Source: an uncultured Christensenella sp. (GTDB lineage: Bacteria > Bacillota > Clostridia > Christensenellales > Borkfalkiaceae). Taken from it: a stretch of 64,000 nucleotides of DNA. A program made the translations under genes and the position numbers. The notes beneath the pieces were generated by a model. The model saw only the letters and a list, made by a program, of their open reading frames with translations. It ran no database searches and was not told where the DNA came from. Shown in pieces: positions 42,892 to 51,031 of the stretch. The stretch spans positions 4,420-68,419 of the forward strand of contig CAJTVA010000003.1 of the NCBI GenBank assembly GCA_910579585.1. Reading direction: 5' to 3'. Each line of letters opens with the position of its first letter. The first letter of the stretch is position 1.

Positions 42892-43767
42892 TCAATTCTT
42901 TCGGTTTCTTACGTAATCTACAAGGCGGACGAGGAAATCTCTGTTCCCGTCTATACCCTCTAAAACGGCGCGGCAACGCTCGGCAAGAACGTCTGCGCGG
43001 AGTTTTGCTCCGTCAAGCCCGTACACGGCAACCGAGGTGAATTTACCCTCTTTACAGTCCTTTCCGATACTCTTCCCCAAAGACGCAAATTCCCCTTCAA
43101 TGTCTAAAATATCGTCGGTAATCTGAAAAAGCGCGCCTAAATCTCTGCCGAACGCTTTAAGTTCTGAATAGCACCTGCCTCCGCCGAGAATCGCAGGTAC
43201 GACCACGGGTGCGGTAAGAAGTTTGCCCGTCTTGTTCTCGTAAATAAAGTTCAACGTCGGCTCGTTAAAGCTTTTGTCGTTTTCGTGCAGGAGGTCGGCG
43301 GACTGACCCGCTATCATTCCGTATATACCCGCACAGTCGGAAATAAACTCCGCGGCAGAGATAAATTCGGTACCCTTTCTGCACTCTTTTAAGAGTATCG
43401 AGTATGCCGTATTCAAAAGCCCGTCACCCGCTAGCACTGCGTTACCCGTGCCGAAAACCTTGTGGTTAGAGGGTTTACCCCTGCGGAAATCGTCATCGTC
43501 CATTTCGGGCAGGTCGTCGTGAATTAAAGAATACGTGTGGATAAGCTCCGTCGCGAGGGCGAAGTTCATTACCTTTTTCCTTTCCACTCCGAGCAAATCA
43601 GCAGTTGCAAGGCATAAAACGGGGCGAATACGCTTGCCGCCTATTTCCAAACTGTATTTCAAACTGTCTTTTAAAATATCGGGGCGGCAATCGAGGTTAT
43701 TGCAAAAATCCTGCAAAACCGCATTGAATTCATTGAGATATGCTCCGTATTTTTCGTTAAAGTCCAA
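42892..43767 (-). CDS. ispA: Polyprenyl (farnesyl/geranyl) diphosphate synthase
   Basis: A 291-residue trans-prenyltransferase. The first aspartate-rich motif is in HDDLPEMDDDDFRRG and the second in ITDDILDIEG. It condenses isopentenyl diphosphate with allylic diphosphates, most likely to farnesyl diphosphate by length and context. It overlaps folD by 11 bp. In other Firmicutes xseA/xseB sit between folD and ispA; they are absent here. Confidence 0.95.
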   Translation of the reverse strand: MDFNEKYGAYLNEFNAVLQDFCNNLDCRPDILKDSLKYSLEIGGKRIRPVLCLATADLLGVERKKVMNFALATELIHTYSLIHDDLPEMDDDDFRRGKPSNHKVFGTGNAVLAGDGLLNTAYSILLKECRKGTEFISAAEFISDCAGIYGMIAGQSADLLHENDKSFNEPTLNFIYENKTGKLLTAPVVVPAILGGGRCYSELKAFGRDLGALFQITDDILDIEGEFASLGKSIGKDCKEGKFTSVAVYGLDGAKLRADVLAERCRAVLEGIDGNRDFLVRLVDYVRNRKN

Positions 43768-44614
43768 CTTTTCTCCTTATCGCCGCCTGCAACGTGTTAT
43801 ACATAAGCATCGTTATAGTCATAGGCCCCACACCGCCGGGAACGGGCGTAATATAAGAACATTTATCCTTTACCGCTTCGAAATCAACGTCACCGCAGAG
43901 TTTGCCGTTTTCGTCACGGTTCATTCCGACGTCGATTACCGTTGCTCCGTCTTTAACCATATCCGCCGTAATAAACTTAGCCCTGCCTATTGCGGCGACT
44001 AAAATATCTGCGGAAAGGCACTCATTTTTAAGGTTTTCGGTCTTGCTGTGGCAAACCGTGACGGTAGCGTCCGCGTTTAAAAGAAGCATTGCCATAGGCT
44101 TGCCGACTATATTCGACCTGCCCACTACAACCGCCCTTTTGCCGCGGGTTTGAACGCCGTAGCGTTCAAGCATCTTCATAACGCCGTTGGGGGTGCAAGC
44201 GACAAGGCAGTCCTTGCCCGTTAAAAGTTTGCCCGTATTTTCATCGGAAAAACCGTCAACGTCCTTTTCGGCGGGGATAAGCTTCAATATTTTATCTGCG
44301 TTAAGGTGCTTGGGCAACGGCAACTGAACCAAAATTCCGTCCACGTTTTTATCGGCGGAAAGCCCGTTTATAAGTTTTTCGACCTCGGTTTCAGCACTGT
44401 CGGCGGGAAGTCGGTACGAAAAAGATTTTATACCGACCTCTTCGCACGCTTTTATCTTGTTACGGACGTAAACCTGCGACGCGGGGTCGTCGCCCACAAG
44501 CACGACAGCAAGACCTATCTCCCGTCCGTTTTTTCGCGTGAACCCGTCAACGCCGCTTTTTATTTCAACACGCATTTCCTGCGCAAGTTTTTTTCCGTCA
44601 ATCAAGGCGTACAT
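43757..44614 (-). CDS. folD: Bifunctional methylenetetrahydrofolate dehydrogenase/cyclohydrolase
   Basis: A 285-residue FolD. The catalytic lysine motif YVRNKIKAC is near residue 51, the NADP site VVGRSNIVGKP near 160, and PVPGGVGPMT near the C-terminus. It interconverts methylene- and formyl-tetrahydrofolate. The start overlaps the nusB stop by one base. Confidence 0.96.
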   Translation of the reverse strand: MYALIDGKKLAQEMRVEIKSGVDGFTRKNGREIGLAVVLVGDDPASQVYVRNKIKACEEVGIKSFSYRLPADSAETEVEKLINGLSADKNVDGILVQLPLPKHLNADKILKLIPAEKDVDGFSDENTGKLLTGKDCLVACTPNGVMKMLERYGVQTRGKRAVVVGRSNIVGKPMAMLLLNADATVTVCHSKTENLKNECLSADILVAAIGRAKFITADMVKDGATVIDVGMNRDENGKLCGDVDFEAVKDKCSYITPVPGGVGPMTITMLMYNTLQAAIRRKVGL

Positions 44615-44997
44615 TAAACCTTTTTAACCCCCGATAAGATACCGCTTATAAACGACGCGCTCTTTTCCGAAGAATATTTGGAAGCGATATTCGCCGCTTC
44701 GTTCACAGACACGGCGAAAGGAATATCGTCCATATGTAAGATTTCCGCAAGGGCGATTAAAAGAATACTTTTATCCGCGGGGAAAAGTCGCGACTCAGGA
44801 AAAGCGCGGGAACGTTCGTCCAAAATTTGCGTAAAGTCGGTTTCGTGCTCTTCTACGAGCGACAAAACCCTTTCGCAATATTCCACGTCGTCTTTATTAA
44901 GGTTTTTATACATCGCGGTTTTCAGTCCTTTTTCCGCTTCGCCGAACCGCGAAGCAAAGACAATCTGAAACGCGACTTCCCTTGCTTTTGCTCTCAT
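44614..44997 (-). CDS. nusB: Transcription antitermination factor NusB
   Basis: A 127-residue all-helical NusB, which joins NusE (S10) on boxA RNA in rRNA antitermination. Typical segments are REVAFQIVFA at the N-terminus and ISVNEAANIA-like SVNEAANIASKYSSEKSASFI near the end. It heads the nusB-folD-ispA unit, separated from asp23 by a hairpin. Confidence 0.92.
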   Translation of the reverse strand: MRAKAREVAFQIVFASRFGEAEKGLKTAMYKNLNKDDVEYCERVLSLVEEHETDFTQILDERSRAFPESRLFPADKSILLIALAEILHMDDIPFAVSVNEAANIASKYSSEKSASFISGILSGVKKV

Positions 44998-45035
44998 AAA
45001 ACTCCCTCTCGCAAAAATTTTGCCGTAAAACGCTA

Positions 45036-45065
45036 TTAATCCCTTAAATTTCTTTAAGGGATTAA
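45036..45065 (-). terminator. Hairpin after asp23
   Basis: A 13-bp perfect stem (TTAATCCCTTAAA and its complement, four-base loop) downstream of asp23. The T run is short and distant, so termination may be partial and nusB may be read through from asp23. Confidence 0.55.
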
Positions 45066-45075
45066 CGGCCGATTA

Positions 45076-45411
45076 TTAAATTGCTGCTCCGTCAGTGAAA
45101 TTTACGTCCTGAATATGAACGTCGATTTTGGCAACCTTGTACTTCGTCATCGATTCCACGTTGTGCTTTATCGACTGCTGAATTTTGAACGCAAGCGACG
45201 AAACGTTGCAGTTGCTGTCAACCTTTACGCTGATGTCGGCAACTATGCCCTGTTTTTCGAAGTTGAGTTTTACGCCCTTGTTTTTATTGTTGAGAAGGGA
45301 CACCCCCTCGACTTCGTTTATCGCAAGCGCAACGATTCCGCTGACTATATTCGGATTATAGGTTATTTTACCCTTCTGCGTAGTAGTCGGGTCGTGCCTC
45401 ATATGCGCCAT
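45076..45411 (-). CDS. Asp23/Gls24 family envelope stress protein
   Basis: A 111-residue Asp23/DUF322 protein (YqhY-like). The motif NPNIVSGIVALAINEVEGV is diagnostic. In Bacillus, yqhY lies near accBC and nusB and is connected to fatty acid synthesis control. Here it is between spoIIIAH and nusB and has its own promoter. Confidence 0.92.
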   Translation of the reverse strand: MAHMRHDPTTTQKGKITYNPNIVSGIVALAINEVEGVSLLNNKNKGVKLNFEKQGIVADISVKVDSNCNVSSLAFKIQQSIKHNVESMTKYKVAKIDVHIQDVNFTDGAAI

Positions 45412-45430
45412 AAAATTTCTCCTTTCAGTT

Positions 45431-45459
45431 AGTATAACACATATTTAAATATTTTGCAA
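45431..45459 (-). promoter_or_regulatory. asp23 promoter
   Basis: TTGCAA (45454-45459), 17 bp, TATACT (45431-45436), 20 bp before the ATG. This allows asp23 and perhaps nusB-folD-ispA to be expressed in vegetative cells apart from the upstream sporulation operon. Confidence 0.65.
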
Positions 45460-45479
45460 CTAACTTTGGGCGAATTTAG

Positions 45480-45971
45480 TTAAACCTGAGAATATACGGG
45501 CAGAATTATTATGCTACCGGGGTCGGTGCCGACTTCTTCGACAAGCATAGTATAAATTGTAAGCGCGGTGTTATAGTCAAGCTCGTTAGCGTTGATGAAA
45601 ACGTTTACGTTGTCGGAATTCATTCCGATGGATACAACTGCGTCGGAGAAGCCACGGGATTTAATGAGGGTTTCGAGAAGAAGCTCGTTTTCCATCATTT
45701 CGACTATTTTCATTTTGAGAGCAACCGCTTCCTGATGCTTTTCGCTGCCTTCTTCGTAAGTTGCGATTACGCTGTCAAGCTGCAAAAGCTCTTCGCTTCT
45801 CGTCGTAGACCGTTCGGCACGGAACGTCGTGAAGTAGTTTGACGTAGCCAACGTCTGTTGCGAATCGCCCGAAGCGAAAACGTTGGTTGCGAGCAGTACG
45901 TTCAAAACTGCGGTAACCGCAAGCAAGAACACGAGGGAGGACATAATGATGATTTTTTTCTTTTTAGACAT
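45480..45971 (-). CDS. spoIIIAH: Stage III sporulation protein AH
   Basis: A 163-residue protein with one N-terminal membrane helix (residues 6-28) and an extracellular YscJ/FliF-like ring-building domain. SpoIIIAH pairs with forespore SpoIIQ across the intermembrane space to form the feeding-tube channel. The last residues of the fold (VNVFINANELDYNTALTI) agree with the family. It follows spoIIIAG by 11 bp. Confidence 0.9.
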   Translation of the reverse strand: MSKKKKIIIMSSLVFLLAVTAVLNVLLATNVFASGDSQQTLATSNYFTTFRAERSTTRSEELLQLDSVIATYEEGSEKHQEAVALKMKIVEMMENELLLETLIKSRGFSDAVVSIGMNSDNVNVFINANELDYNTALTIYTMLVEEVGTDPGSIIILPVYSQV

Positions 45972-45981
45972 AAATTTCTCC

Positions 45982-46338
45982 TTAATTATTCATTGAATAT
46001 ATTGCTATTAAATTTTTATCTATATTTAACGCCGTAGACACCGCGTTTAATATATTGTTTCTGGTCATAATGTTGTTTGCGCCCTCGCAAACTATTACGA
46101 CGCCTTTTATACCGTCGGTGCTTTCGTTTATCATAACGTCGGTTGCGCCGACGCCCTCAATCGAACTGAGTATCCCTGTAAGCTTTACTTCGGTTTCGCT
46201 TTTTGCCGTATCGCTGAAAGCGGGGGCTTTTTCGGTTGCTTTATTGATAAAGTATATCGTACCGACAAGAACGATTATCAGGATAACTACTATAATTATC
46301 TTTTTATTATCATTCACAAAGTTAAGAACTTTTCGCAT
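45982..46338 (-). CDS. spoIIIAG: Stage III sporulation protein AG, short form
   Basis: A 118-residue protein with one membrane helix at residues 13-32 and a compact ring-building domain (GVGATDVMINESTDGIKGVVIVCEGA). Bacillus SpoIIIAG is about twice as long, with an insertion that forms the beta-triangle and stacked ring. That insertion is lacking here. It overlaps the end of spoIIIAF by 17 bp. Confidence 0.88.
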   Translation of the reverse strand: MRKVLNFVNDNKKIIIVVILIIVLVGTIYFINKATEKAPAFSDTAKSETEVKLTGILSSIEGVGATDVMINESTDGIKGVVIVCEGANNIMTRNNILNAVSTALNIDKNLIAIYSMNN

Positions 46339-46759
46339 ATACTGTTATATTTATATATTTGAGCCCATCCAAATATGCGTAAATTTCTTCAATTATTTTT
46401 TCATTATTTACATCTACGCATACCTCCACCTTTTTTACTTCAAACTGCCCGTCCTTATACCCCACGTCCACCGTACAGTCGGCGGCAACCTGAAACTTTT
46501 TTTCAAGAAGTAACCCGAGTTGCTCGCTCTGGTGGTCGGAGTAAACCGAACAGACGTATTCGTAATCGAAATAATCCCCGTCCAGCGCAGACGCGTCTTT
46601 TAACTTGAACAGTCCCGAAATAGGCTGAATAAGTGCGAATATACAGATTATCCGCATAACGAACGTTGCGCTTTTTTTGAGTTTTCCGTCGGGCAATATC
46701 AGCGATACGATAACCGATAAAAAAATTACGCCCGCCGCGGTAAGTAAGTAAACTTTCAT
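46322..46759 (-). CDS. spoIIIAF: Stage III sporulation protein AF
   Basis: A 145-residue protein with two N-terminal membrane helices (residues 4-24 and 33-52) followed by a soluble domain with the ring-building fold. It belongs to the SpoIIIA channel between mother cell and forespore. Position between AE and AG in the operon supports the call. ATG overlaps the AE stop. Confidence 0.88.
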   Translation of the reverse strand: MKVYLLTAAGVIFLSVIVSLILPDGKLKKSATFVMRIICIFALIQPISGLFKLKDASALDGDYFDYEYVCSVYSDHQSEQLGLLLEKKFQVAADCTVDVGYKDGQFEVKKVEVCVDVNNEKIIEEIYAYLDGLKYINITVYAKSS

Positions 46760-48015
46760 ATGAAACTGTTTGCCGAGTTGATTATCAGCATTATGACCAG
46801 CGCATACATAAACGCAACGGTCAAAAGCCCTGCGATAAAGTATTCTATATCTTTGGAAAGGTCAGATAAAAGCCCGTACAGCACGCTTTCGCCTATCGGC
46901 TGGACTATCGCGCCGACTATTTTCAGTATTATCGAAAACGAAATCAGGGTTATAACAGGCTGAATTATTTCAAACAGCAGAAGAATTATCCCGCATACCC
47001 CAACCGAACTTTTTATCAACAGTCCCGCCGACGAAAGCATATCGAACCCGCTCGAGAGGAAATTGCCGACGAGGGGAACGGAATTCGATACGACGTACTT
47101 TGTCGCTTTGAAAATTATTCCGTCAAACAGCGAACTAGCCGAGCTTTGAGCCGTTATAAATATACTGAATACGGTGACCGTTATGCCGATTATCCACTTC
47201 ATCAGGCTTTTAAGAAGCGCCGTAACGCCCGAAAAAGACATCTGCGGGTTGAACTTCGACATAAAATTCAGCACCACTACGCCCACCGTCGCGGGAAATA
47301 TAAAGCAACTGACTATCTCTACCGCCCCGCCCGAAAGGAACACCGCCGAGGGCTGATAAATTGCCGCTGAACTCGTTCCGCCGGTAAGCACGGTCAGGGT
47401 CGCAAGAATGGGCGTAAAAATCTCAATTTGCTTCTTTACGCCGTTTATGCAGTCGGTACACTCGCCGACGATGCCGATTAGCATAGAAGAAATAATTAAA
47501 ATTATTAATGAATAGCAGGCGAGATAGACGATTTTCGAGGACGATTTGCCAAGAATACTTCCCTCCGCGGCGGATACGACCGCCGACAAAAGCGAAATTG
47601 CCGTAACCGTCGCGAACGCCGGAATAAGATTTATAACGTCCTTGAAGATTATCGAAAAAAGCTCGTTTAAAAATCCGCCGTATTCAGTGCCGAGGTTGCC
47701 GTTGATAAGGTATTCGACTATCTCTTTTGCCGTACCGCCAAAATTGAAAAGGTAGTTGTCGCCGTTCTCGTCCAAATACTTCTGTAAATCGGACAAGTCC
47801 AAATCAGCCAGAAGTTTGGAAATGTTTTCGGTCAGCTCCTCCCGTCCGTCCTCCGCAAAGGCGGAAATTCCCGCGCAGGCGAGAAGTATTACTACGATAA
47901 GCAACAAAAAGGCGATAAAAATTTTTTTCAGGCAAGATTTATGAGCGACACGATTATTTTGTAAGTGCTTGAAAGGATAGGTATAGCCACCACGAATAAA
48001 ATAATTTTTCCGCAT
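46756..48015 (-). CDS. spoIIIAE: Stage III sporulation protein AE
   Basis: A 419-residue polytopic membrane protein with about eight helices; the family motif region FLSGGAVEIVSCFIFPATVGVVVLNF is typical. It is the putative membrane channel part of the SpoIIIA complex. The start is uncertain. The ATG at 48015 overlaps spoIIIAD by 88 bp and adds 28 unlikely residues. The true protein probably begins at the signal peptide LKKIFIAFLLLIVV, where a CTG at 47931 overlaps the spoIIIAD stop as CTGA. Confidence 0.9.
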   Translation of the reverse strand: MRKNYFIRGGYTYPFKHLQNNRVAHKSCLKKIFIAFLLLIVVILLACAGISAFAEDGREELTENISKLLADLDLSDLQKYLDENGDNYLFNFGGTAKEIVEYLINGNLGTEYGGFLNELFSIIFKDVINLIPAFATVTAISLLSAVVSAAEGSILGKSSSKIVYLACYSLIILIISSMLIGIVGECTDCINGVKKQIEIFTPILATLTVLTGGTSSAAIYQPSAVFLSGGAVEIVSCFIFPATVGVVVLNFMSKFNPQMSFSGVTALLKSLMKWIIGITVTVFSIFITAQSSASSLFDGIIFKATKYVVSNSVPLVGNFLSSGFDMLSSAGLLIKSSVGVCGIILLLFEIIQPVITLISFSIILKIVGAIVQPIGESVLYGLLSDLSKDIEYFIAGLLTVAFMYALVIMLIINSANSFI

Positions 48016-48320
48016 AATACGAGCTTGTCCGCCACCCCCTCGAAGCCCAGCTCTTTGACGGAGCTTGCCGTAAGTTCTATAAGAAAACTTATACCCACTA
48101 TCTTGAACACAGTGCGGATAATTTCGTTATCTATTCCCGTGCTTTGGGTGAAAGTTTTAAGGAATTCTATGCTCTCGGTCAGATAGTCGAAAGCATAGAG
48201 AAAGATTATTATTCCGCCTGCAGTAAGACACAGCGGAACGAGTTCGGATTTATGTTGTTTTAAAATGAAAGCGCTTATAGCCGTAACCACGGCGATACAG
48301 CAAAGACGGAAAACGTACAT
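47928..48320 (-). CDS. spoIIIAD: Stage III sporulation protein AD
   Basis: A 130-residue protein with four hydrophobic helices and the family features KTFTQSTGIDNEIIRTVFKI and LIELTASSVKELG. It is a small membrane part of the SpoIIIA complex. Start overlaps the AC stop by one base. Confidence 0.92.
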   Translation of the reverse strand: MYVFRLCCIAVVTAISAFILKQHKSELVPLCLTAGGIIIFLYAFDYLTESIEFLKTFTQSTGIDNEIIRTVFKIVGISFLIELTASSVKELGFEGVADKLVLCGKIILFVVAIPILSSTYKIIVSLINLA

Positions 48321-48517
48321 CAGAACATATCAAAAAGCTGTCTTATCTGCGAAAAGAGGTCGGAAATCATCGTTATTACGACGGTCAGAACTATAATAAG
48401 CCCGACAAGGCTTACAATCGTCGCAATATCGTCTCTGTCCGATTTTTTCAGAACCTGACAGATAATCGTAATAATTATGCCTATCGCGGCAATCTTAAAA
48501 ATTATGCTTATATCCAT
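48320..48517 (-). CDS. spoIIIAC: Stage III sporulation protein AC
   Basis: A 65-residue protein with two membrane helices and the family segment CQVLKKSDRDDIATIVSLVGLI. It is normally encoded directly after spoIIIAB. Here 187 bp of structured DNA separate them, and only a weak ribosome binding site precedes the ATG. Confidence 0.92.
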   Translation of the reverse strand: MDISIIFKIAAIGIIITIICQVLKKSDRDDIATIVSLVGLIIVLTVVITMISDLFSQIRQLFDMF

Positions 48518-48529
48518 AAAAAAACCATT

Positions 48530-48703
48530 TCACAAATTTCTCGGCTATTCTGCGCCTGCGAAATTTACGATTTTCGGAGGCGCAGCCTCCCTGCCCGCAA
48601 TTCTAAGTGCAACCACATATATAATTGCGGCATTCCCTCTGCTGAGGTAGCAAAGCCACAAATTGGGGGCGCTAACCCAAAAGTGTGATTTTGGGTTGCG
48701 TAG
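48530..48703. repeat. Structured palindromic element inside the spoIIIA operon
   Basis: Four inverted repeats crowd 150 bp: TGCGCCT/AGGCGCA (48551-48584, extended to 13 pairs with one mismatch), GGAGGC/GCCTCC (48576-48590), GCAATT/AATTGC (48597-48628) and AACCCAAAA/TTTTGGGTT (48674-48697). No reading frame is credible. It occupies the gap between spoIIIAB and spoIIIAC, which in other genomes nearly abut. It could be a miniature repeat element or a structured leader RNA. Confidence 0.5.
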
Positions 48704-48704
48704 T

Positions 48705-49130
48705 TTATGCTAATAGAATCGCCATCAGGACGCCGACCATAAAGAAGATCTTTATATAAAGCGAGCTGTATTTTTTATATTTTGTCTGGCTTTCGTCACG
48801 GTACCTTTGAAGCTGTTCCTTTTTGCCGTTCAGGTAATCTATCTGCGAGGTTGCGTCGCTTTTACCCAAATTTAAAAAATAATCGGATATTATCTCCCCG
48901 TCCTTGCCGTCGAGAACCTTACCGCCTTTAAGAGCCGTCGGAATATGTTTAAAGTCCGCCGCAACCTTATCAAGCGGGTTTTTACTGAATTTCAGATTCA
49001 TAATCAGTCTGTCGTTGAACTCGCACAGCTCCGAAAAAACCTGCATTCGCTTCTTTTTATTCGCCGAAAGGAATACTCCCAGCGCCGTCGTCAGCCCGAC
49101 AATCGCAATAAGAATTAAAATTTTTATCAT
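48705..49130 (-). CDS. spoIIIAB: Stage III sporulation protein AB
   Basis: A 141-residue protein with membrane helices at both ends (residues 1-22 and 122-140) and a helical cytoplasmic body. The family resembles GspF-like proteins; SpoIIIAB is part of the trans-envelope channel. It is shorter than the Bacillus protein of about 170 residues. The start overlaps spoIIIAA by 74 bp. Confidence 0.85.
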   Translation of the reverse strand: MIKILILIAIVGLTTALGVFLSANKKKRMQVFSELCEFNDRLIMNLKFSKNPLDKVAADFKHIPTALKGGKVLDGKDGEIISDYFLNLGKSDATSQIDYLNGKKEQLQRYRDESQTKYKKYSSLYIKIFFMVGVLMAILLA

Positions 49131-49953
49131 AAATCACGGGTTTCCCGCCAAGACTTTTTATCTCCGCAAAATACTCGAAAGGAGTTTTTTTCAGCTTTTC
49201 TCTGTCTGTTATATGCGACGAAGCGATAACCGTAACCGAGCAATCCGCGGCGTACTGCACCGCCTTCAAATCTTCTTCGCCATAAAGCTCGTCCGTAACG
49301 ATGACGTCGGGTTTCATTGCCCGAATCGCACTCGAAATGGCGCCGAGTTTGGAATAGCACCGCACCACGTCCACCGTTCCCAAATCGAAGCCCTCGCCGT
49401 AACCGTCCAAAGCGGCAATTTCCCCCCTTTCGTCAAAAATAAGGACGTTCATTCTCGGACTTAGCTTTCGCGCAATATCGCGGAGCATAGTCGTCTTGCC
49501 CATTCCGGGTTTAGAGAATATGAGCGTACTTTGGGGTTTGCCCGAAAAAAGCGTTTTAAAAAGACTGTCGGCACAACCCTTTATATCGTGCGGAATGCGG
49601 ATATTTAAAGAAGTAACGTTCTTTATGGTAGTGACAGCTCCGTTTTCGGTAACGTATTCACCGGCAACGCCTATCCGCACGCCGTGACCGACGGTTATAA
49701 AGCCGTTTTTCATCTGCTCGGTAAAACCGTAAACACACCCGCCTGTCGCCGCGTTGAGAACGGGCGTAACTTCGGCAACAGCTATTCCGTCTTTCGCGCC
49801 CGCCGCAACCCCGCTACCTCCCAGGTAAACATACCTGCCGCAATACTCAACGATAACGGGCTGACCCTTTCTGAGCCTGATTTCCGAAAGCTTGTTGTAG
49901 TTCAAATGGCTGACTGCCGAAAGCACCTCTGCGGGCAGGAAGGACAAACTCAT
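49057..49953 (-). CDS. spoIIIAA: Stage III sporulation protein AA, ATPase
   Basis: A 298-residue RecA-fold ATPase of the SpoIIIA complex. The N-terminal part has LSEIRLRKGQPVIVEY; Walker A reads SKPGMGKTT (near residue 146) and Walker B VIVTDEL (near 219). It is the presumed energy source for the mother-cell to forespore channel. There is no clear ribosome binding site before the ATG, and a sigma-E-like CATACAAA lies at 49965-49972 with a poor -35 partner. Confidence 0.93.
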   Translation of the reverse strand: MSLSFLPAEVLSAVSHLNYNKLSEIRLRKGQPVIVEYCGRYVYLGGSGVAAGAKDGIAVAEVTPVLNAATGGCVYGFTEQMKNGFITVGHGVRIGVAGEYVTENGAVTTIKNVTSLNIRIPHDIKGCADSLFKTLFSGKPQSTLIFSKPGMGKTTMLRDIARKLSPRMNVLIFDERGEIAALDGYGEGFDLGTVDVVRCYSKLGAISSAIRAMKPDVIVTDELYGEEDLKAVQYAADCSVTVIASSHITDREKLKKTPFEYFAEIKSLGGKPVIYDKNFNSYCDCRADDGAGSIPFGE

Positions 49954-50031
49954 AATTTAGCTTATTTGTATGGTAACAAAAAAAGAACCTGCATCGCGCA
50001 AGAAAATTTTTTAATTAAGATTAATTTTGGC

Positions 50032-50060
50032 TTGACAATGCGTTTAAAATATTATAAAAT
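50032..50060 (+). promoter_or_regulatory. tRNA-Leu(AAG) promoter
   Basis: TTGACA (50032-50037), 17 bp, TAAAAT (50055-50060), 20 bp before the tRNA. Confidence 0.8.
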
Positions 50061-50080
50061 CAATCTTGCTTTTTAAATAA

Positions 50081-50165
50081 GCACTCGTGGCGGAATTGGC
50101 AGACGCGCAAGACTAAGGATCTTGTGGTTAACCCCATGCAGGTTCAACTCCTGTCGAGTGCACCA
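50081..50165 (+). tRNA. tRNA-Leu, anticodon AAG
   Basis: An 85-nt class II tRNA with seven-pair acceptor stem GCACTCG/CGAGTGC, a variable arm, TTCAA in the T loop and an encoded CCA. The anticodon loop CTAAGGA gives AAG, reading CUU/CUC leucine codons. Confidence 0.96.
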
Positions 50166-50168
50166 AAG

Positions 50169-50204
50169 AAAAGAGAGTGCAGTATTTACTGCACTCTCTT
50201 TTAT
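50169..50204 (+). terminator. Terminator after tRNA-Leu(AAG)
   Basis: A 13-14 bp hairpin with AAGAGAGTGCAGT arms and a T run, right after the tRNA. Confidence 0.9.
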
Positions 50205-50234
50205 GATTTTATAAATTATTAGGACAAGCAAAAT

Positions 50235-50985
50235 ATGCTTAAAATCTTTTGGGACAAAGACAATATAGTATTTATTAGCGAAAATTTGAGTGCGGTCAGC
50301 CACTCCCATTGCGTTTTGCAAATATTTTTTAGCTTTGACGAACCGTTGCTAATTACCGTCGTAAATACTTGTATCAGCGGTAAATGGCGTCATTGTTAAC
50401 AAAAATGCGCCTCATTCGGTCGAAAGTTGCGACACGGTAAAGCTTTCGATACTGGTCGAGCCGACTTCAGGGTTTGCAAGCGAGCTGACCTATAAAATAC
50501 AAGGCAATTATTTTATTTTCGATAAAGAAGGTATTGCCGAACTGCAAAAAGAGGCTAAAAAGCTTTTGACTGCAACCGATAAACGGCAATATGCGGAGTT
50601 TGTGGATAACTTCGCCGAATATTTGGGCGTTTGCAAACGCACCAAAATTTTAGACGAACGAATTAATAAAGTTCTGGAACTTTTGCAAAACTGTGACTGT
50701 TACAGACACTCAATTGAAAGCTTCGCGGATAAAGTTTCTCTGTCTGCGAGCCGATTATCCCACCTCTTCCGCGAACAAACCAGCATTCCGTTAAAAAGCT
50801 ATATTCTTTTTCATCAGCTTGAAAAAGCGTTTATAGCCTTAACAAACGGCAAAACCGCAACCGAAGCGGCTATGCTTGCGGGGTTTGACAGCCCGTCGCA
50901 TTTTGCGGCAACCGTCAAAAAATGGATGGGTATGCCCGCTTCTCAGTCCGTTAAAGATAGCGATTTTTTGAAAGTTTTTATTTGA
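50235..50985 (+). pseudogene. Frameshifted AraC family regulator
   Basis: Two frames together make an AraC-type regulator. An ATG at 50235 gives the N-terminal cupin-like sensor (HSHCVLQIFFSFDEPLLITV) and stops at about 50400. The next frame, one base on, continues without a start codon (VNGVIVNKNAPHSVES...) through to a complete AraC helix-turn-helix ending at 50985 (SASRLSHLFREQ, AAMLAGFDSPSHFAATVKKWMG). The switch lies around 50362-50380. Either the gene is inactivated by a one-base indel or the assembly has an error there. A TTG at 50566 could only give the C-terminal DNA-binding half. Confidence 0.75.
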
Positions 50986-51031
50986 GCGATAAGATATAAT
51001 TTAAGTATCAATTAAAGGTTGGTACTTTTTT

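Noticed and set aside
49957..49990. Sigma-E promoter before spoIIIAA
   Set aside because: A CATACAAA resembles the -10 element but no -35 match at the right distance is visible and the leader would be about five bases, so it is not listed as a feature.
50073..50321. Minus-strand open frame across the first tRNA-Leu
   Set aside because: It crosses a tRNA and its terminator and has no family features.
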